Notes under the pieces: generated by a model
What the model was told of the DNA's origin: nothing
Database searches by the model: none
The model's input: the letters and a program-made list of their open reading frames with translations, nothing else
Part shown: piece by piece, positions 51,624-60,447 of the stretch
How the letters are laid out: every line of letters starts with the position of its first letter
Numbering within the stretch: position 1 is the first letter of the stretch
Translations under genes and position numbers: made by a program
Assembly (NCBI RefSeq): GCF_009903685.1
Contig: NZ_JAAABI010000002.1
Span: 62,001-126,000, forward strand
Direction of reading: 5' to 3'
From: Flagellimonas ochracea
GTDB taxonomy: Bacteria; Bacteroidota; Bacteroidia; Flavobacteriales; Flavobacteriaceae
DNA length: 64,000 nucleotides

Positions 51624-53402
51624 TTGGAAAAGTTATTGCAACATATCAATTCTCCCTTAGACCTTAGGAAGCTTTCCATGGAAAGCTTACCCCAACTTGC
51701 ACATGAGCTCAGAGATTTCATCATTGATATTGTCTCAACCAAAGAAGGCCATTTGGGAGCCAGTTTGGGTGTTGTGGAACTTACCATTGCACTACATTAT
51801 GTTTTCAACACACCCAACGACAAACTCATTTGGGATGTGGGCCATCAGGCCTACGGCCATAAAATACTCACGGGGAGAAAAGAAATCTTTGATACCAATC
51901 GACAGCTTGGGGGCATAAGTGGCTTTCCAAAGCGAAGCGAAAGTGAATACGATAATTTTGGAACTGGGCACAGCTCAACCGCTATTTCAGCCATTTTGGG
52001 CATGGCCATTTCATCAAAACTAAAAGGAGAGGATTCCAAGCAGCATATTGCCGTGGTGGGTGATGCCTCCATTGCAAGCGGTATGGCTTTTGAAGGATTG
52101 AATCATCTGGGCGTCACAGATGCTAATGTGCTCATCATCTTAAATGACAATGCAATTGGCATTGATCCCAGCGTGGGGGCCCTAAAAAAATACCTGACCA
52201 ATGTAAAATCTGGCAATGCAAAGGATGAAAATCTGTTTGAATGCCTTAATCTCGACTATTCTGGCCCCATTGATGGACATGATCTCCCCCTTCTGGTAAA
52301 AGAGCTTCAACGTATAAAAAAAATAGAGGGACCCAGACTGCTACACATCATAACAACAAAGGGCAAAGGGCTAAAAAAAGCTGAAGAAGACCAAGTGGTG
52401 TATCATGCTCCAGGCAAATTTAATAGGCATACCGGGGAGCGAATCAAGAAAAATTCAGAACCTCTTCCTCCAAAATATCAAGATGTTTTTGGACATACAT
52501 TGGTGGAACTGGCTCGAGAAAATGAGGAGATTGTCGGCATTACCCCTGCCATGCCCACAGGAAGTTCCTTAAAATTCATGATGGAGGAAATCCCTGATCG
52601 TGCTTTCGATGTGGGCATTGCGGAACAGCATGCTGTTACCTTAGCTGCAGGGATGGCAACCCAGGGCCTTGTTCCCTTTTGCAATATCTATTCCACCTTT
52701 CTGCAAAGGGCCTATGATCAGGTTATTCATGATGTAGCATTGCAAAAACTCCCAGTAATTTTTTGCTTGGACCGGGCTGGTCTTGTGGGGCACGACGGAC
52801 CAACTCATCATGGAGTATTCGATTTGGCATATTTGAGATGCATTCCCAATCTTACGATTTTTTCCCCCATGGACGAAACGGAACTTCGAGACATCATGTA
52901 TACAGCACAGTTCCATAAAAATGGTCCCCTTGCCATTCGATATCCAAGAGGAAGAGGTATCACTTTCGAATGGAGAAAAGAATTCTCTCGCATAAAAATT
53001 GGTTCAGCAAGATGTCTTAAAAAAGGTAGTTCAATTGCGATTTTGACCTTGGGCCATGTCGGCAATATGGTAACCCAAATTCTGAACCGTTTAAATCAAC
53101 CTGAAAGCATTGGCCACTACGACATGCGTTTTGCAAAACCATTGGATATTCAAATGCTCAATAAAGTCTTTGAAAAATATGAGTATATAGTCACCATAGA
53201 GGATGGCTGCGAAATGGGTGGATTTGGTTCAGCGGTTCTGGAGTTTGCCAACAAGCAAAACCACCCGAACCCTATCAAAATTTTTGGTGTGCCGGATCGC
53301 TTCATTGAACATGGAACCGTGGAAGAGACTCATGCCTTGGCAGGTATAGACATTGAATCAATCCTGTTGTATTTAAAATCAACCTTAGCCCAATGCGAGT
53401 AG
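51624..53402 (+). CDS. dxs: 1-deoxy-D-xylulose-5-phosphate synthase
   Basis: A 592-residue thiamine diphosphate enzyme that condenses pyruvate and glyceraldehyde 3-phosphate, the first step of the MEP isoprenoid pathway. Visible: HLGASLGVVELTIALHYVFN, DKLIWDVGHQAYGHKILTGR, the ThDP/Mg segment GDASIASGMAFEGLNH with LNDNAIGIDPSVG, and the pyrimidine-domain glutamate in VGIAEQHAVTLAAGMA. The usual GDG at the ThDP motif is GDA here. Start TTG 51624 is supported by the promoter. It is close in pathway to crtY and the polyprenyl synthase gene elsewhere in the window. It overlaps the next gene by 10 bases. Confidence 0.96.
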   Translation: MEKLLQHINSPLDLRKLSMESLPQLAHELRDFIIDIVSTKEGHLGASLGVVELTIALHYVFNTPNDKLIWDVGHQAYGHKILTGRKEIFDTNRQLGGISGFPKRSESEYDNFGTGHSSTAISAILGMAISSKLKGEDSKQHIAVVGDASIASGMAFEGLNHLGVTDANVLIILNDNAIGIDPSVGALKKYLTNVKSGNAKDENLFECLNLDYSGPIDGHDLPLLVKELQRIKKIEGPRLLHIITTKGKGLKKAEEDQVVYHAPGKFNRHTGERIKKNSEPLPPKYQDVFGHTLVELARENEEIVGITPAMPTGSSLKFMMEEIPDRAFDVGIAEQHAVTLAAGMATQGLVPFCNIYSTFLQRAYDQVIHDVALQKLPVIFCLDRAGLVGHDGPTHHGVFDLAYLRCIPNLTIFSPMDETELRDIMYTAQFHKNGPLAIRYPRGRGITFEWRKEFSRIKIGSARCLKKGSSIAILTLGHVGNMVTQILNRLNQPESIGHYDMRFAKPLDIQMLNKVFEKYEYIVTIEDGCEMGGFGSAVLEFANKQNHPNPIKIFGVPDRFIEHGTVEETHALAGIDIESILLYLKSTLAQCE

Positions 53403-54451
53403 TTTGCTTTCTTATTCTTTTTTCTGCTGTATTTATTTCTGCACAGGCACAAGTAATAAGTATAAAAGCCTTTGAGCCCGATAGTACCGAAACAGGATTT
53501 AAGGTTGTGCGGATAAAGGACCTAAAGTTAAAATATCCCACAAGGAGCGCAAAACTTACCAATCCCAGAACGGTACTTAATAGAGTGAAGCCCGTAACAA
53601 AAAGATACAAGCGTTTTGTCCCGACCTCTTTTTGGGACAAAGTGAATGAATTTGGCCTTAACATCAATGAAGTGGCTTTTGTGAATTGGAACGCTGGAGG
53701 GGATAATTCGATTTCCGCATTGGCCAACATGCGCTTTTTGAGAAACTATAAGTTCAGATATTTCAATTGGAACAATGAAATTAAACTACGCTACGGCATC
53801 AATGCTCAAGAAGGAAGGAAACTCCGAAAAACGGACGACCAAATAAGGTTGGCATCAACTATTAGTTATAGAAAAGATACCATTACCAATTGGTATTTTT
53901 CGTTCAAATCAAACTTCAACACCCAGTTTTCCAATGGTTTCAAGTATCCCGATAGGGACAACCCCATATCCCGGTTCATGTCGCCCGGCTATCTTTTCTT
54001 AGGTGTTGGATTCTCGTATATCCCCCCGGGGAAAGAGTTTGACCTATATATATCACCCGCCACCATGAAGTCCACATTTGTTTTGGATGAGACCCTGTCC
54101 CAACAGGGAGCCTTTGGTGTAGATCCTGGCGATAATGTTTTCTTGGAATTGGGTTTCTTGATCACAAATACTTGGGAAAAGGAAATCATCAAAAATGTTT
54201 TGATGAACCACCGCATCAGTCTGTACACCGATTACCTGATAAGTTTCGGCAACATTGATGTGGACTGGGAACTGAATTTCAATTTAAAGGTGAACGAATA
54301 CATCAACGCCAATATCGGCACCCATGTTATCTTTGACGACGACATTAAGTTTGATGAAGTAATTGCAGAAGATGGTACTATAATTGAACCCGGGATTCCC
54401 AGAATACAGTTTAAGCAACTCTTGGGCATTGGTTTGCTGTACGCCTTTTAG
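53393..54451 (+). CDS. DUF3078 outer-membrane protein
   Basis: A 352-residue protein of the DUF3078 family of Bacteroidota. A signal peptide (residues 1-20, ending SAQAQ) is followed by the family start FWDKVNEFGLNINEVAFVNW and NAGGDNSISALANM, and then alternating amphipathic strands ending with an aromatic residue (LLYAF), consistent with an outer-membrane beta barrel of unknown role. It overlaps dxs by 10 bases and the convergent dgt gene by four bases. Confidence 0.88.
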   Translation: MRVVCFLILFSAVFISAQAQVISIKAFEPDSTETGFKVVRIKDLKLKYPTRSAKLTNPRTVLNRVKPVTKRYKRFVPTSFWDKVNEFGLNINEVAFVNWNAGGDNSISALANMRFLRNYKFRYFNWNNEIKLRYGINAQEGRKLRKTDDQIRLASTISYRKDTITNWYFSFKSNFNTQFSNGFKYPDRDNPISRFMSPGYLFLGVGFSYIPPGKEFDLYISPATMKSTFVLDETLSQQGAFGVDPGDNVFLELGFLITNTWEKEIIKNVLMNHRISLYTDYLISFGNIDVDWELNFNLKVNEYINANIGTHVIFDDDIKFDEVIAEDGTIIEPGIPRIQFKQLLGIGLLYAF

Positions 54452-55806
54452 AACTGCTGCCCCATTATTTTGTTATGCATGTGAACAGCGGCACTGTCGG
54501 ATAGACTAGCCACAAAACAGCTGGTGTGCAGTAATATTTTATAAAGCGATATATCGGTGCTCCTATAGTTTTCCGGCAAACTTCGAATCAACAATCGATC
54601 ATAGTTAGTGGCTTTGCCTTCCTTGGCATTGACCCGGCCAGATGTATATACTTCGAGCAAATCGGAAATGATCTTGTAGCCCGCCAATTCTTTATCGATT
54701 ACTTCTGTAGACCTGTAGACTTTTTCAACACTTAGATCAATAATGTCCTCGACCTGCGCTTTGTATTTTCCTTTTTCCAACAAGGCAACATCAAAACTAC
54801 CGTTCATTATTGCTGTTTCATTTTGCACAAAAACATCTATTGCGTCAGTAATCAATGTGTTGATGGCCAAAGCTCTCAAATAGCTTAATCGATCGCTTGA
54901 AGCGGTCATGGCATTGTACTTTTTGATATTGATGCCATCCTTGACCAGGTTTATGAGGTACTCCAAAGCATAATCTTCAGAGATTAAGCCCAAATTAATC
55001 CCATCTTCAAAATCAATAATGGTATAGCAAATATCATCGGCAGCTTCTACCAAATAAGTCAAGGGATGCCTATAAAAACCAACTCCATTATTAGATGGAT
55101 TCTTGATTAACCCAATTTCATCCACCACTTCCAGAAAAAAAACCTTTTCGGACTGAAAGAACCCAAATTTTTTATCAGCAATGTGTTTCGATGGCTTTTT
55201 GGGAAGGGAAGCCTTCGGGTATTTCATAAAAGCGCCCAAGGTGGCATAGCTCAATCGTAGACCGCCAGGAACACCATCCCTTGATTCGGTCAAAAGCTTA
55301 AATCCATTGGCGTTGCCCTCAAAATCAATCAAGTCTTGGTATTCCTCCTTGGTAATTCTCTCTTTGTACTTTGCCCCATTCCCACTCTCAAAATAATTGC
55401 CAATGGCCTTTTCCCCACTATGACCAAAGGGTGGATTTCCAATATCGTGTGCAAGTGCAGCAGCGGCAACGATGGCGCCAAAATCATTGAAATGATACCC
55501 ATGAACTTCACTAAGATGGGGGTACTTGGATAGGATTTCCTGTCCTGCTATTCGGCCTAAACTTCGACCAACAACAGAAACCTCCAAACTATGGGTCAGT
55601 CGGGTATGCACAAAATCCTTTTTGGAACCGACATTAATGGGCATTGGAATCACTTGTGTCTTATCTTGAAGACTTCTAAAAGCCGAGGAAAAAATAATCC
55701 GGTCGTAATCCACCTCAAAACCCAAACGAGTTTCCTTTTGCTCTTTACGCAGTCTTTTATGTGTGTCTCCGTGTCGTTTTAAAGAAAGTAGGCTTTCCCA
55801 GTTCAT
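54448..55806 (-). CDS. dgt: Deoxyguanosinetriphosphate triphosphohydrolase-like (dGTPase)
   Basis: A 452-residue HD-domain nucleotide triphosphohydrolase that converts dGTP (or other dNTPs) to the nucleoside and triphosphate. Visible: VHTRLTHSLEVSVVGRSLGR with the first His at 72, and ALAHDIGNPPFGHSGEKAIG with the HD pair at H120-D121. LVEAADDICYTIIDFEDGIN is the C-terminal metal segment. Its length and the long C-terminal domain are those of the dgt subfamily common in Bacteroidota. It starts at ATG 55806, divergent from the phosphate porin group, and overlaps the end of the DUF3078 gene by four bases. Confidence 0.95.
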   Translation of the reverse strand: MNWESLLSLKRHGDTHKRLRKEQKETRLGFEVDYDRIIFSSAFRSLQDKTQVIPMPINVGSKKDFVHTRLTHSLEVSVVGRSLGRIAGQEILSKYPHLSEVHGYHFNDFGAIVAAAALAHDIGNPPFGHSGEKAIGNYFESGNGAKYKERITKEEYQDLIDFEGNANGFKLLTESRDGVPGGLRLSYATLGAFMKYPKASLPKKPSKHIADKKFGFFQSEKVFFLEVVDEIGLIKNPSNNGVGFYRHPLTYLVEAADDICYTIIDFEDGINLGLISEDYALEYLINLVKDGINIKKYNAMTASSDRLSYLRALAINTLITDAIDVFVQNETAIMNGSFDVALLEKGKYKAQVEDIIDLSVEKVYRSTEVIDKELAGYKIISDLLEVYTSGRVNAKEGKATNYDRLLIRSLPENYRSTDISLYKILLHTSCFVASLSDSAAVHMHNKIMGQQF

Positions 55807-56118
55807 ATTACCCTATTGGTGCAATATACAGCTAACCATACTTATATTCCAAGAAAAGTGAAATCTCTGTTTGTTGGCCCTCAAAGAATCAAAGTTTAAT
55901 GATTACTTAATCTTAACATTACATCTAAGACATGTTTTTGGGCAATTTTTGAAGAGGATTTTTTTATGGTATTTAGTTTTTGTCAACTGTACTTTTAAAT
56001 CCGAAAGCTACCCGTAAAAAGGTAGCTTTTTTTGTTTTTTAACCCTTAAAATAACACTGAAACAACGTTAACTTAACATTAAGTCTTGTTATTTGCGGTG
56101 ACAAAAACAAGTACCGTA
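55807..56118. other. Intergenic region with repeated decamer and hairpin before the porin gene
   Basis: 312 bases between dgt and the porin gene. The decamer CTTAACATTA occurs at 55912-55921 and 56072-56081. A terminator-like hairpin lies between them at 56004-56035. Short TTAAC-type repeats surround both decamers. No protein-coding frame is seen. Confidence 0.6.
56004..56035 (+). terminator. Terminator-like hairpin upstream of phosphate porin (attenuator or small-RNA end)
   Basis: AAAGCTACC (56004-56012), 8-base loop, GGTAGCTTT (56021-56029), then T run. It points in the porin direction, with no gene on the plus strand before it, so it is either the end of a short RNA or a leader attenuator. 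A TTTTG...TAGTTTTTG pair (about 55950-55983) could start such an RNA. Confidence 0.6.
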
Positions 56119-57333
56119 ATGAATTCTATCAAGTTAGCTCTTTTAGGCTGCACTTTACTTTTTTCATTTGTGCCCTATACCAACGCACAAGAAATCAACT
56201 CTTCTCCTTTCGGCAAAGGACTGTTCAACATTGTGGGCAAGGATAGCAGCTGGACCATGAAAATTGGTGCCCGGATGCAGATTTTGGCCATTGCAGATTG
56301 GAGCAATCAAAACGACAATGGGTTTGGGAATCCAGAACAGAATTTTTTGGTCCGAAGGGCACGACTAAAGTTTGACGGATATGCCTACAGTCCAAAACTT
56401 CGATACAAAATTGAGTTGGGCCTTTCCAATCGGGATATTTCCGGCGTGTCCCAATTCACTCGAAACACCCCTCGATATATTCTGGATGCTGTGGTCATGT
56501 GGAACTTTTATGAAAACTTTGAACTATGGTTTGGACAAACAAAACTGCCTGGTAATATTGAAAGGGTAATATCCTCCGGTAATATGCAACAGGTAGATCG
56601 GTCTTTGGTGAACAGTCGGTTCAACATAGATCGGGACATCGGCTTTCAATTAAGACATCATTTTAATCTAGGTCCTAATTTCCTGGTCAGGGAAAAACTA
56701 GCCTTCTCTCAGGGAGAGGGCAGGAATATTACCGAAGGTAACCTTGGAGGGCACCAATACACGGGAAGGTTGGAATTGCTTCCGTTCGGTAAGTTCAAAA
56801 ACAAAGGAGATTACAGCGGAAGTGACCTTGTGAGGGAGCCAAAACCAAAATTGATGTTGGCAGCGACCTATGATATCAACGATAACGCCGTGAAGACCAG
56901 AAGTAATTTGGGTTCCTATATGTTCACCGATACTGGTTTTTACGAAACGGACATTCAAACTTTGTTTGTAGATTTAATGTTCAAATACAATGGATTTTCC
57001 CTAATGGGGGAATTTGCCGACCGTAATGCGGACAATCCCATTGCACTAAACTCAGATGGAACAGAAACTGGCGATATTGTTCAGATAGGATTTGGACTAA
57101 ACCTTCAAGGAGGATATCTTTTTACAAACAATTGGGAAGTTTCAGGACGGTTTACCACCATAAAACTGGACCAAGGTGTAACCGGAAGAAACCCAGAACA
57201 ACAATATACCTTGGGTTTGTCCAAGTATATCGTGGGACATAAATTGAAGGTGCAAACGGACTTAAGCTACTTAAATGTGGAAAACGGAACTGACGAATTG
57301 ATGTACAGATTACAATTGGATGTACATTTTTAA
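56119..57333 (+). CDS. OprP/OprO-like phosphate-selective porin
   Basis: A 404-residue outer-membrane porin of the O/P family. Start ATG 56119 puts the signal peptide at the front (MNSIKLALLGCTLLFSFVPY, ending TNAQ); the frame itself opens at TTG 56086. The N-terminal SWTMKIGARMQILAIADWSN and the pattern of alternating strands ending in an aromatic residue (LQLDVHF) are typical. It lies 73 bases before a PiT phosphate transporter, so phosphate or polyphosphate passage is the likely role. The upstream decamers may be control sites for phosphate response. Confidence 0.88.
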   Translation: MNSIKLALLGCTLLFSFVPYTNAQEINSSPFGKGLFNIVGKDSSWTMKIGARMQILAIADWSNQNDNGFGNPEQNFLVRRARLKFDGYAYSPKLRYKIELGLSNRDISGVSQFTRNTPRYILDAVVMWNFYENFELWFGQTKLPGNIERVISSGNMQQVDRSLVNSRFNIDRDIGFQLRHHFNLGPNFLVREKLAFSQGEGRNITEGNLGGHQYTGRLELLPFGKFKNKGDYSGSDLVREPKPKLMLAATYDINDNAVKTRSNLGSYMFTDTGFYETDIQTLFVDLMFKYNGFSLMGEFADRNADNPIALNSDGTETGDIVQIGFGLNLQGGYLFTNNWEVSGRFTTIKLDQGVTGRNPEQQYTLGLSKYIVGHKLKVQTDLSYLNVENGTDELMYRLQLDVHF

Positions 57334-57341
57334 AAAATAAC

Positions 57342-57357
57342 CTTTACATAACTTTAC
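57342..57357 (+). repeat. Tandem CTTTAC half-sites upstream of the PiT gene
   Basis: CTTTAC at 57342-57347 and 57352-57357, repeated with a 10-base period, about 50 bases before the PiT ATG. Tandem short repeats with a helical-turn period are a usual layout of OmpR/PhoB-type binding sites. The assignment is tentative. Confidence 0.3.
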
Positions 57358-57406
57358 GATAGGGCTTTCTCTAGATATTTGAACAATTTTTTTTTGAATT
57401 TTAATC

Positions 57407-59701
57407 ATGGACAATATTTACCTTTTAATAATGGTTGCTTTGGCAGTGCTTGCCATTGCCGACTTGGTTGTTGGTGTTAGTAATGATGCTGTCAATTTCC
57501 TAAATTCTGCCATTGGATCCAAGGCAATTTCCTTTAGGACCATTATGATTGTGGCCAGTATAGGTATTGCTTTTGGCGCAATTTTTTCAAGTGGTCTTAT
57601 GGAAGTCGCCAGAAAGGGAATTTTTAACCCCGGTGAGTTCTACTTCGATGAAATCATGTTCATTTTTATGGCTGTGATGATAACGGACATCCTTCTTTTG
57701 GATTTCTTCAACACCTTGGGTATGCCCACATCGACAACAGTTTCCATTGTTTTCAACTTACTGGGGGCAGCGGTGGCCATGGCATTACTTAAGATCGGTG
57801 CGGAAAGCGGGAATTTTACTGATGTTATCAAATACATCAATACGGACAAAGCCATTAGTATAATTGTCGGCATATTGTCCTCTGTTGTAATCGCGTTCAC
57901 TGTTGGTGCCTTTGTCCAGTGGATGTCCAGAGTACTGCTTTCCCATGATTTTCTTAAGAAACCCAAATGGGTCGGTGCTATATTTGGAGGTGCTGCATTA
58001 TCGGCCATCACCTATTTTATCCTCATAAAAGGTATTAAGGGCACTCCTTTTGCCGATCAAACTTATGATATAATTGGAGGCATGAAAATCAAGGATTTTC
58101 TTGAAGCGGAAGTATATCGAATTGTTCTGATGAATTTTGCCATTTGGTCCTTGATTTCTTTCGTGCTTATCAAATTTGCCAATACGAACATTTACAAACT
58201 TATTATAGGGGTAGGTACGTTCGCTCTCGCGCTGGCTTTTGCCGGTAACGACTTGGTCAACTTTATCGGAGTTCCCATTGCTGCCTGGCAGTCTTACGAG
58301 GCTTGGGCCGCTTCGGGTGTGCCTGCTTCAGAATTTAGCATGGAAGTACTTTCCAAAAAGGTGGAAACCCCAACCCTTTTACTGTTTTTGTCAGGTATTG
58401 TAATGGTAGTGACATTGTGGGTATCCAAGAAAGCGCGCTATGTAGCGGACACAGAGATAAACCTTTCAAGAGAAGGCGATGCAAAGGAAAGATTCCAGCC
58501 AAACTTCCTGTCAAGAGGCCTTGTTAGATACTCAATTGCAGTTTCCGTTTGGTTTACCTCTATAGTTCCCAATTCATGGAAAAATGCCATAGACAAAAGA
58601 TTTCAAAAGCCGGTAATAACACTTTCAAAAGATAAAATCTTACAACTGCCTGCCTTCGATATGGTTAGGGCCTCAGTAAACTTAATGGTGGCCAGTGTGC
58701 TCATTTCCATAGCAACCTCCATGAAATTGCCACTGTCCACCACTTATGTCACTTTTATGGTGGCCATGGGAACCTCGCTGGCCGATCGCGCGTGGGGGGC
58801 TGAAAGTGCAGTATATAGAGTAGCTGGGGTGCTTAATGTTATTGCAGGATGGTTCAGTACCGCCATAATTGCGTTCATAGCCTCGGGAACAGTGCTTGCG
58901 CTGATAAGCTTTGGAAAAGGTGCGGCCATTGCCATTTTGTTGTTTGCCGCAGTATTGTTATTAATAAGAAACTATTTGAGCTACAACAAAAAATCCAAAG
59001 AAATTAAGGCCGAAGACCATCTGAGAAGAGCTGAGAGCAGTTCAGTGCAAGGTGTAATTGAAGAAAGCGCTACTAACATTGCAAACGTTGTAAAAAGAAG
59101 CAACAAGATTTATTCCAATTCCATAAATGGTTTGGCCAAAAAAGACCTTGACCTTCTAAAGAAAAATAAGAAACAGGGCAATAAACTGGCCATGGAGATT
59201 GAAGATCTTAGGGAACATACTTTTTATTTCATCAAAAATCTGGAAGAAGCCCATCTAGGTGCCAGCAATTTTTACATAAATGCCATGGCCCATTTAACGG
59301 ATATGTCCCAATCCTTGGAATATATTGGAAAAGTGAGCTATAACCACGTCAACAATAACCATAAAAAACTAAAATATAATCAAGTTAAGGAACTAAAGGA
59401 GATTGACGATAAACTGGAAGAAATCTTCAATAGTACCCAAAAAGCTTTTGAAGAAAGATCGTTTGAACAGATAGGAGCCATCCTGAATTCAAAACAAGAT
59501 CTATACGATATGGTATCGCAAAAAATAGATATACAAGTGGCAAGGACCAGATCAGAGGAGTCAAGTCCAAAGAACACAATCCTGTACTTCTCCTTATTGC
59601 TTGAAACAAAAGATTTGATGACCGCCATGATGAATTTACTGGAACAATATTATCGTGAACACGACAGCACCGTGGAACCGGCGCGCATAGAAAAGCAGTA
59701 A
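57407..59701 (+). CDS. PiT-family inorganic phosphate transporter with C-terminal PhoU-like domain
   Basis: A 764-residue membrane protein. The two PiT signature repeats are present: VSNDAVNFLNSAIGS in the N-terminal half and GNDLVNFIGVPIAAWQSYE in the second. About 11 membrane helices are visible. The C-terminal 200 residues (after about 540) are a soluble helical domain (EDHLRRAESSSVQGVIEESA; AMEIEDLREHTFYFIKNLEE) resembling the PhoU/DUF47 accessory proteins that usually are separate genes next to pit. The transporter should bring in Pi with H+ or Na+. It pairs with the porin upstream for phosphate entry. Confidence 0.92.
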   Translation: MDNIYLLIMVALAVLAIADLVVGVSNDAVNFLNSAIGSKAISFRTIMIVASIGIAFGAIFSSGLMEVARKGIFNPGEFYFDEIMFIFMAVMITDILLLDFFNTLGMPTSTTVSIVFNLLGAAVAMALLKIGAESGNFTDVIKYINTDKAISIIVGILSSVVIAFTVGAFVQWMSRVLLSHDFLKKPKWVGAIFGGAALSAITYFILIKGIKGTPFADQTYDIIGGMKIKDFLEAEVYRIVLMNFAIWSLISFVLIKFANTNIYKLIIGVGTFALALAFAGNDLVNFIGVPIAAWQSYEAWAASGVPASEFSMEVLSKKVETPTLLLFLSGIVMVVTLWVSKKARYVADTEINLSREGDAKERFQPNFLSRGLVRYSIAVSVWFTSIVPNSWKNAIDKRFQKPVITLSKDKILQLPAFDMVRASVNLMVASVLISIATSMKLPLSTTYVTFMVAMGTSLADRAWGAESAVYRVAGVLNVIAGWFSTAIIAFIASGTVLALISFGKGAAIAILLFAAVLLLIRNYLSYNKKSKEIKAEDHLRRAESSSVQGVIEESATNIANVVKRSNKIYSNSINGLAKKDLDLLKKNKKQGNKLAMEIEDLREHTFYFIKNLEEAHLGASNFYINAMAHLTDMSQSLEYIGKVSYNHVNNNHKKLKYNQVKELKEIDDKLEEIFNSTQKAFEERSFEQIGAILNSKQDLYDMVSQKIDIQVARTRSEESSPKNTILYFSLLLETKDLMTAMMNLLEQYYREHDSTVEPARIEKQ

Positions 59702-59732
59702 AGCAACTAGAACTTTATGTACTTTTGTTCCC

Positions 59733-60443
59733 ATGCGCAAACTTGTTTTTTCATTAATGGTACTGGCATGTAGTGGGATTAAACTACAAGCACAAGAACT
59801 AAGTTCTTCTGAATTATTGAATAAGGCCATAGCCTTTCACGACCCTAATGGACAATGGAATGCTTTTAAAGGCACCTTTAAGGTGTTGATGAAAACTCCG
59901 AATTCCAATGATCGGTTAAGTACTCTTTCCATGAATCATCCGGAACAAACCTTTAAATTGAGTGTGGAAAAGGATGGGGCCTCATATAGCTACACTTTTA
60001 ATGGTGACCGCTGTATTACCGAACTCAATGGGTCTACTGAAATTTCTGAAGAAGACAGAAAAAAATTACGATTGACCTGCGAGCGGGGCAAAATGATGCG
60101 AAACTACTATACCTACCTATATGGGTTGCCCATGAAACTCCGAGATCCCGGGACCATTCTGGACTCTGTAGTGCAAACCAAAACATTCAAAGGAAAGGAA
60201 TATTTGGTTTTGAAGGTGAATTATGATGAAGAGGTAGGCAAAGACGTTTGGTATTTTTATTTCGATCCCAACACGTTCGCCATGGAGGTGTATCAATTTT
60301 ACCATGAAGAGGAAAAAAATGACGGCGAATACATCCTTTTGGAAGGGTTGGAGAAAATCAATGGCATTAAAATGCCAAAAGTGCGGGCCTGGTATTTAAA
60401 TAATACCAACAAACACTTAGGTACCGATTACTTAGAAAAATAA
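59733..60443 (+). CDS. DUF6503-like exported protein
   Basis: A 236-residue exported protein with a signal peptide (residues 1-20, ending LQAQ). The body has alternating beta strands (FKGTFKVLMKTPNSNDRLST, DGASYSYTFNGDRCITELNG, GKEYLVLKVNYDEEVGKDVW, FDPNTFAMEVYQFYHEEEKN), similar to the LolA/LolB-like half-barrel assigned to DUF6503 in Flavobacteriia. No function is known. It lies four bases before an exported GH130 gene, so the two may be co-expressed. Confidence 0.78.
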   Translation: MRKLVFSLMVLACSGIKLQAQELSSSELLNKAIAFHDPNGQWNAFKGTFKVLMKTPNSNDRLSTLSMNHPEQTFKLSVEKDGASYSYTFNGDRCITELNGSTEISEEDRKKLRLTCERGKMMRNYYTYLYGLPMKLRDPGTILDSVVQTKTFKGKEYLVLKVNYDEEVGKDVWYFYFDPNTFAMEVYQFYHEEEKNDGEYILLEGLEKINGIKMPKVRAWYLNNTNKHLGTDYLEK

Positions 60444-60447
60444 CCCG

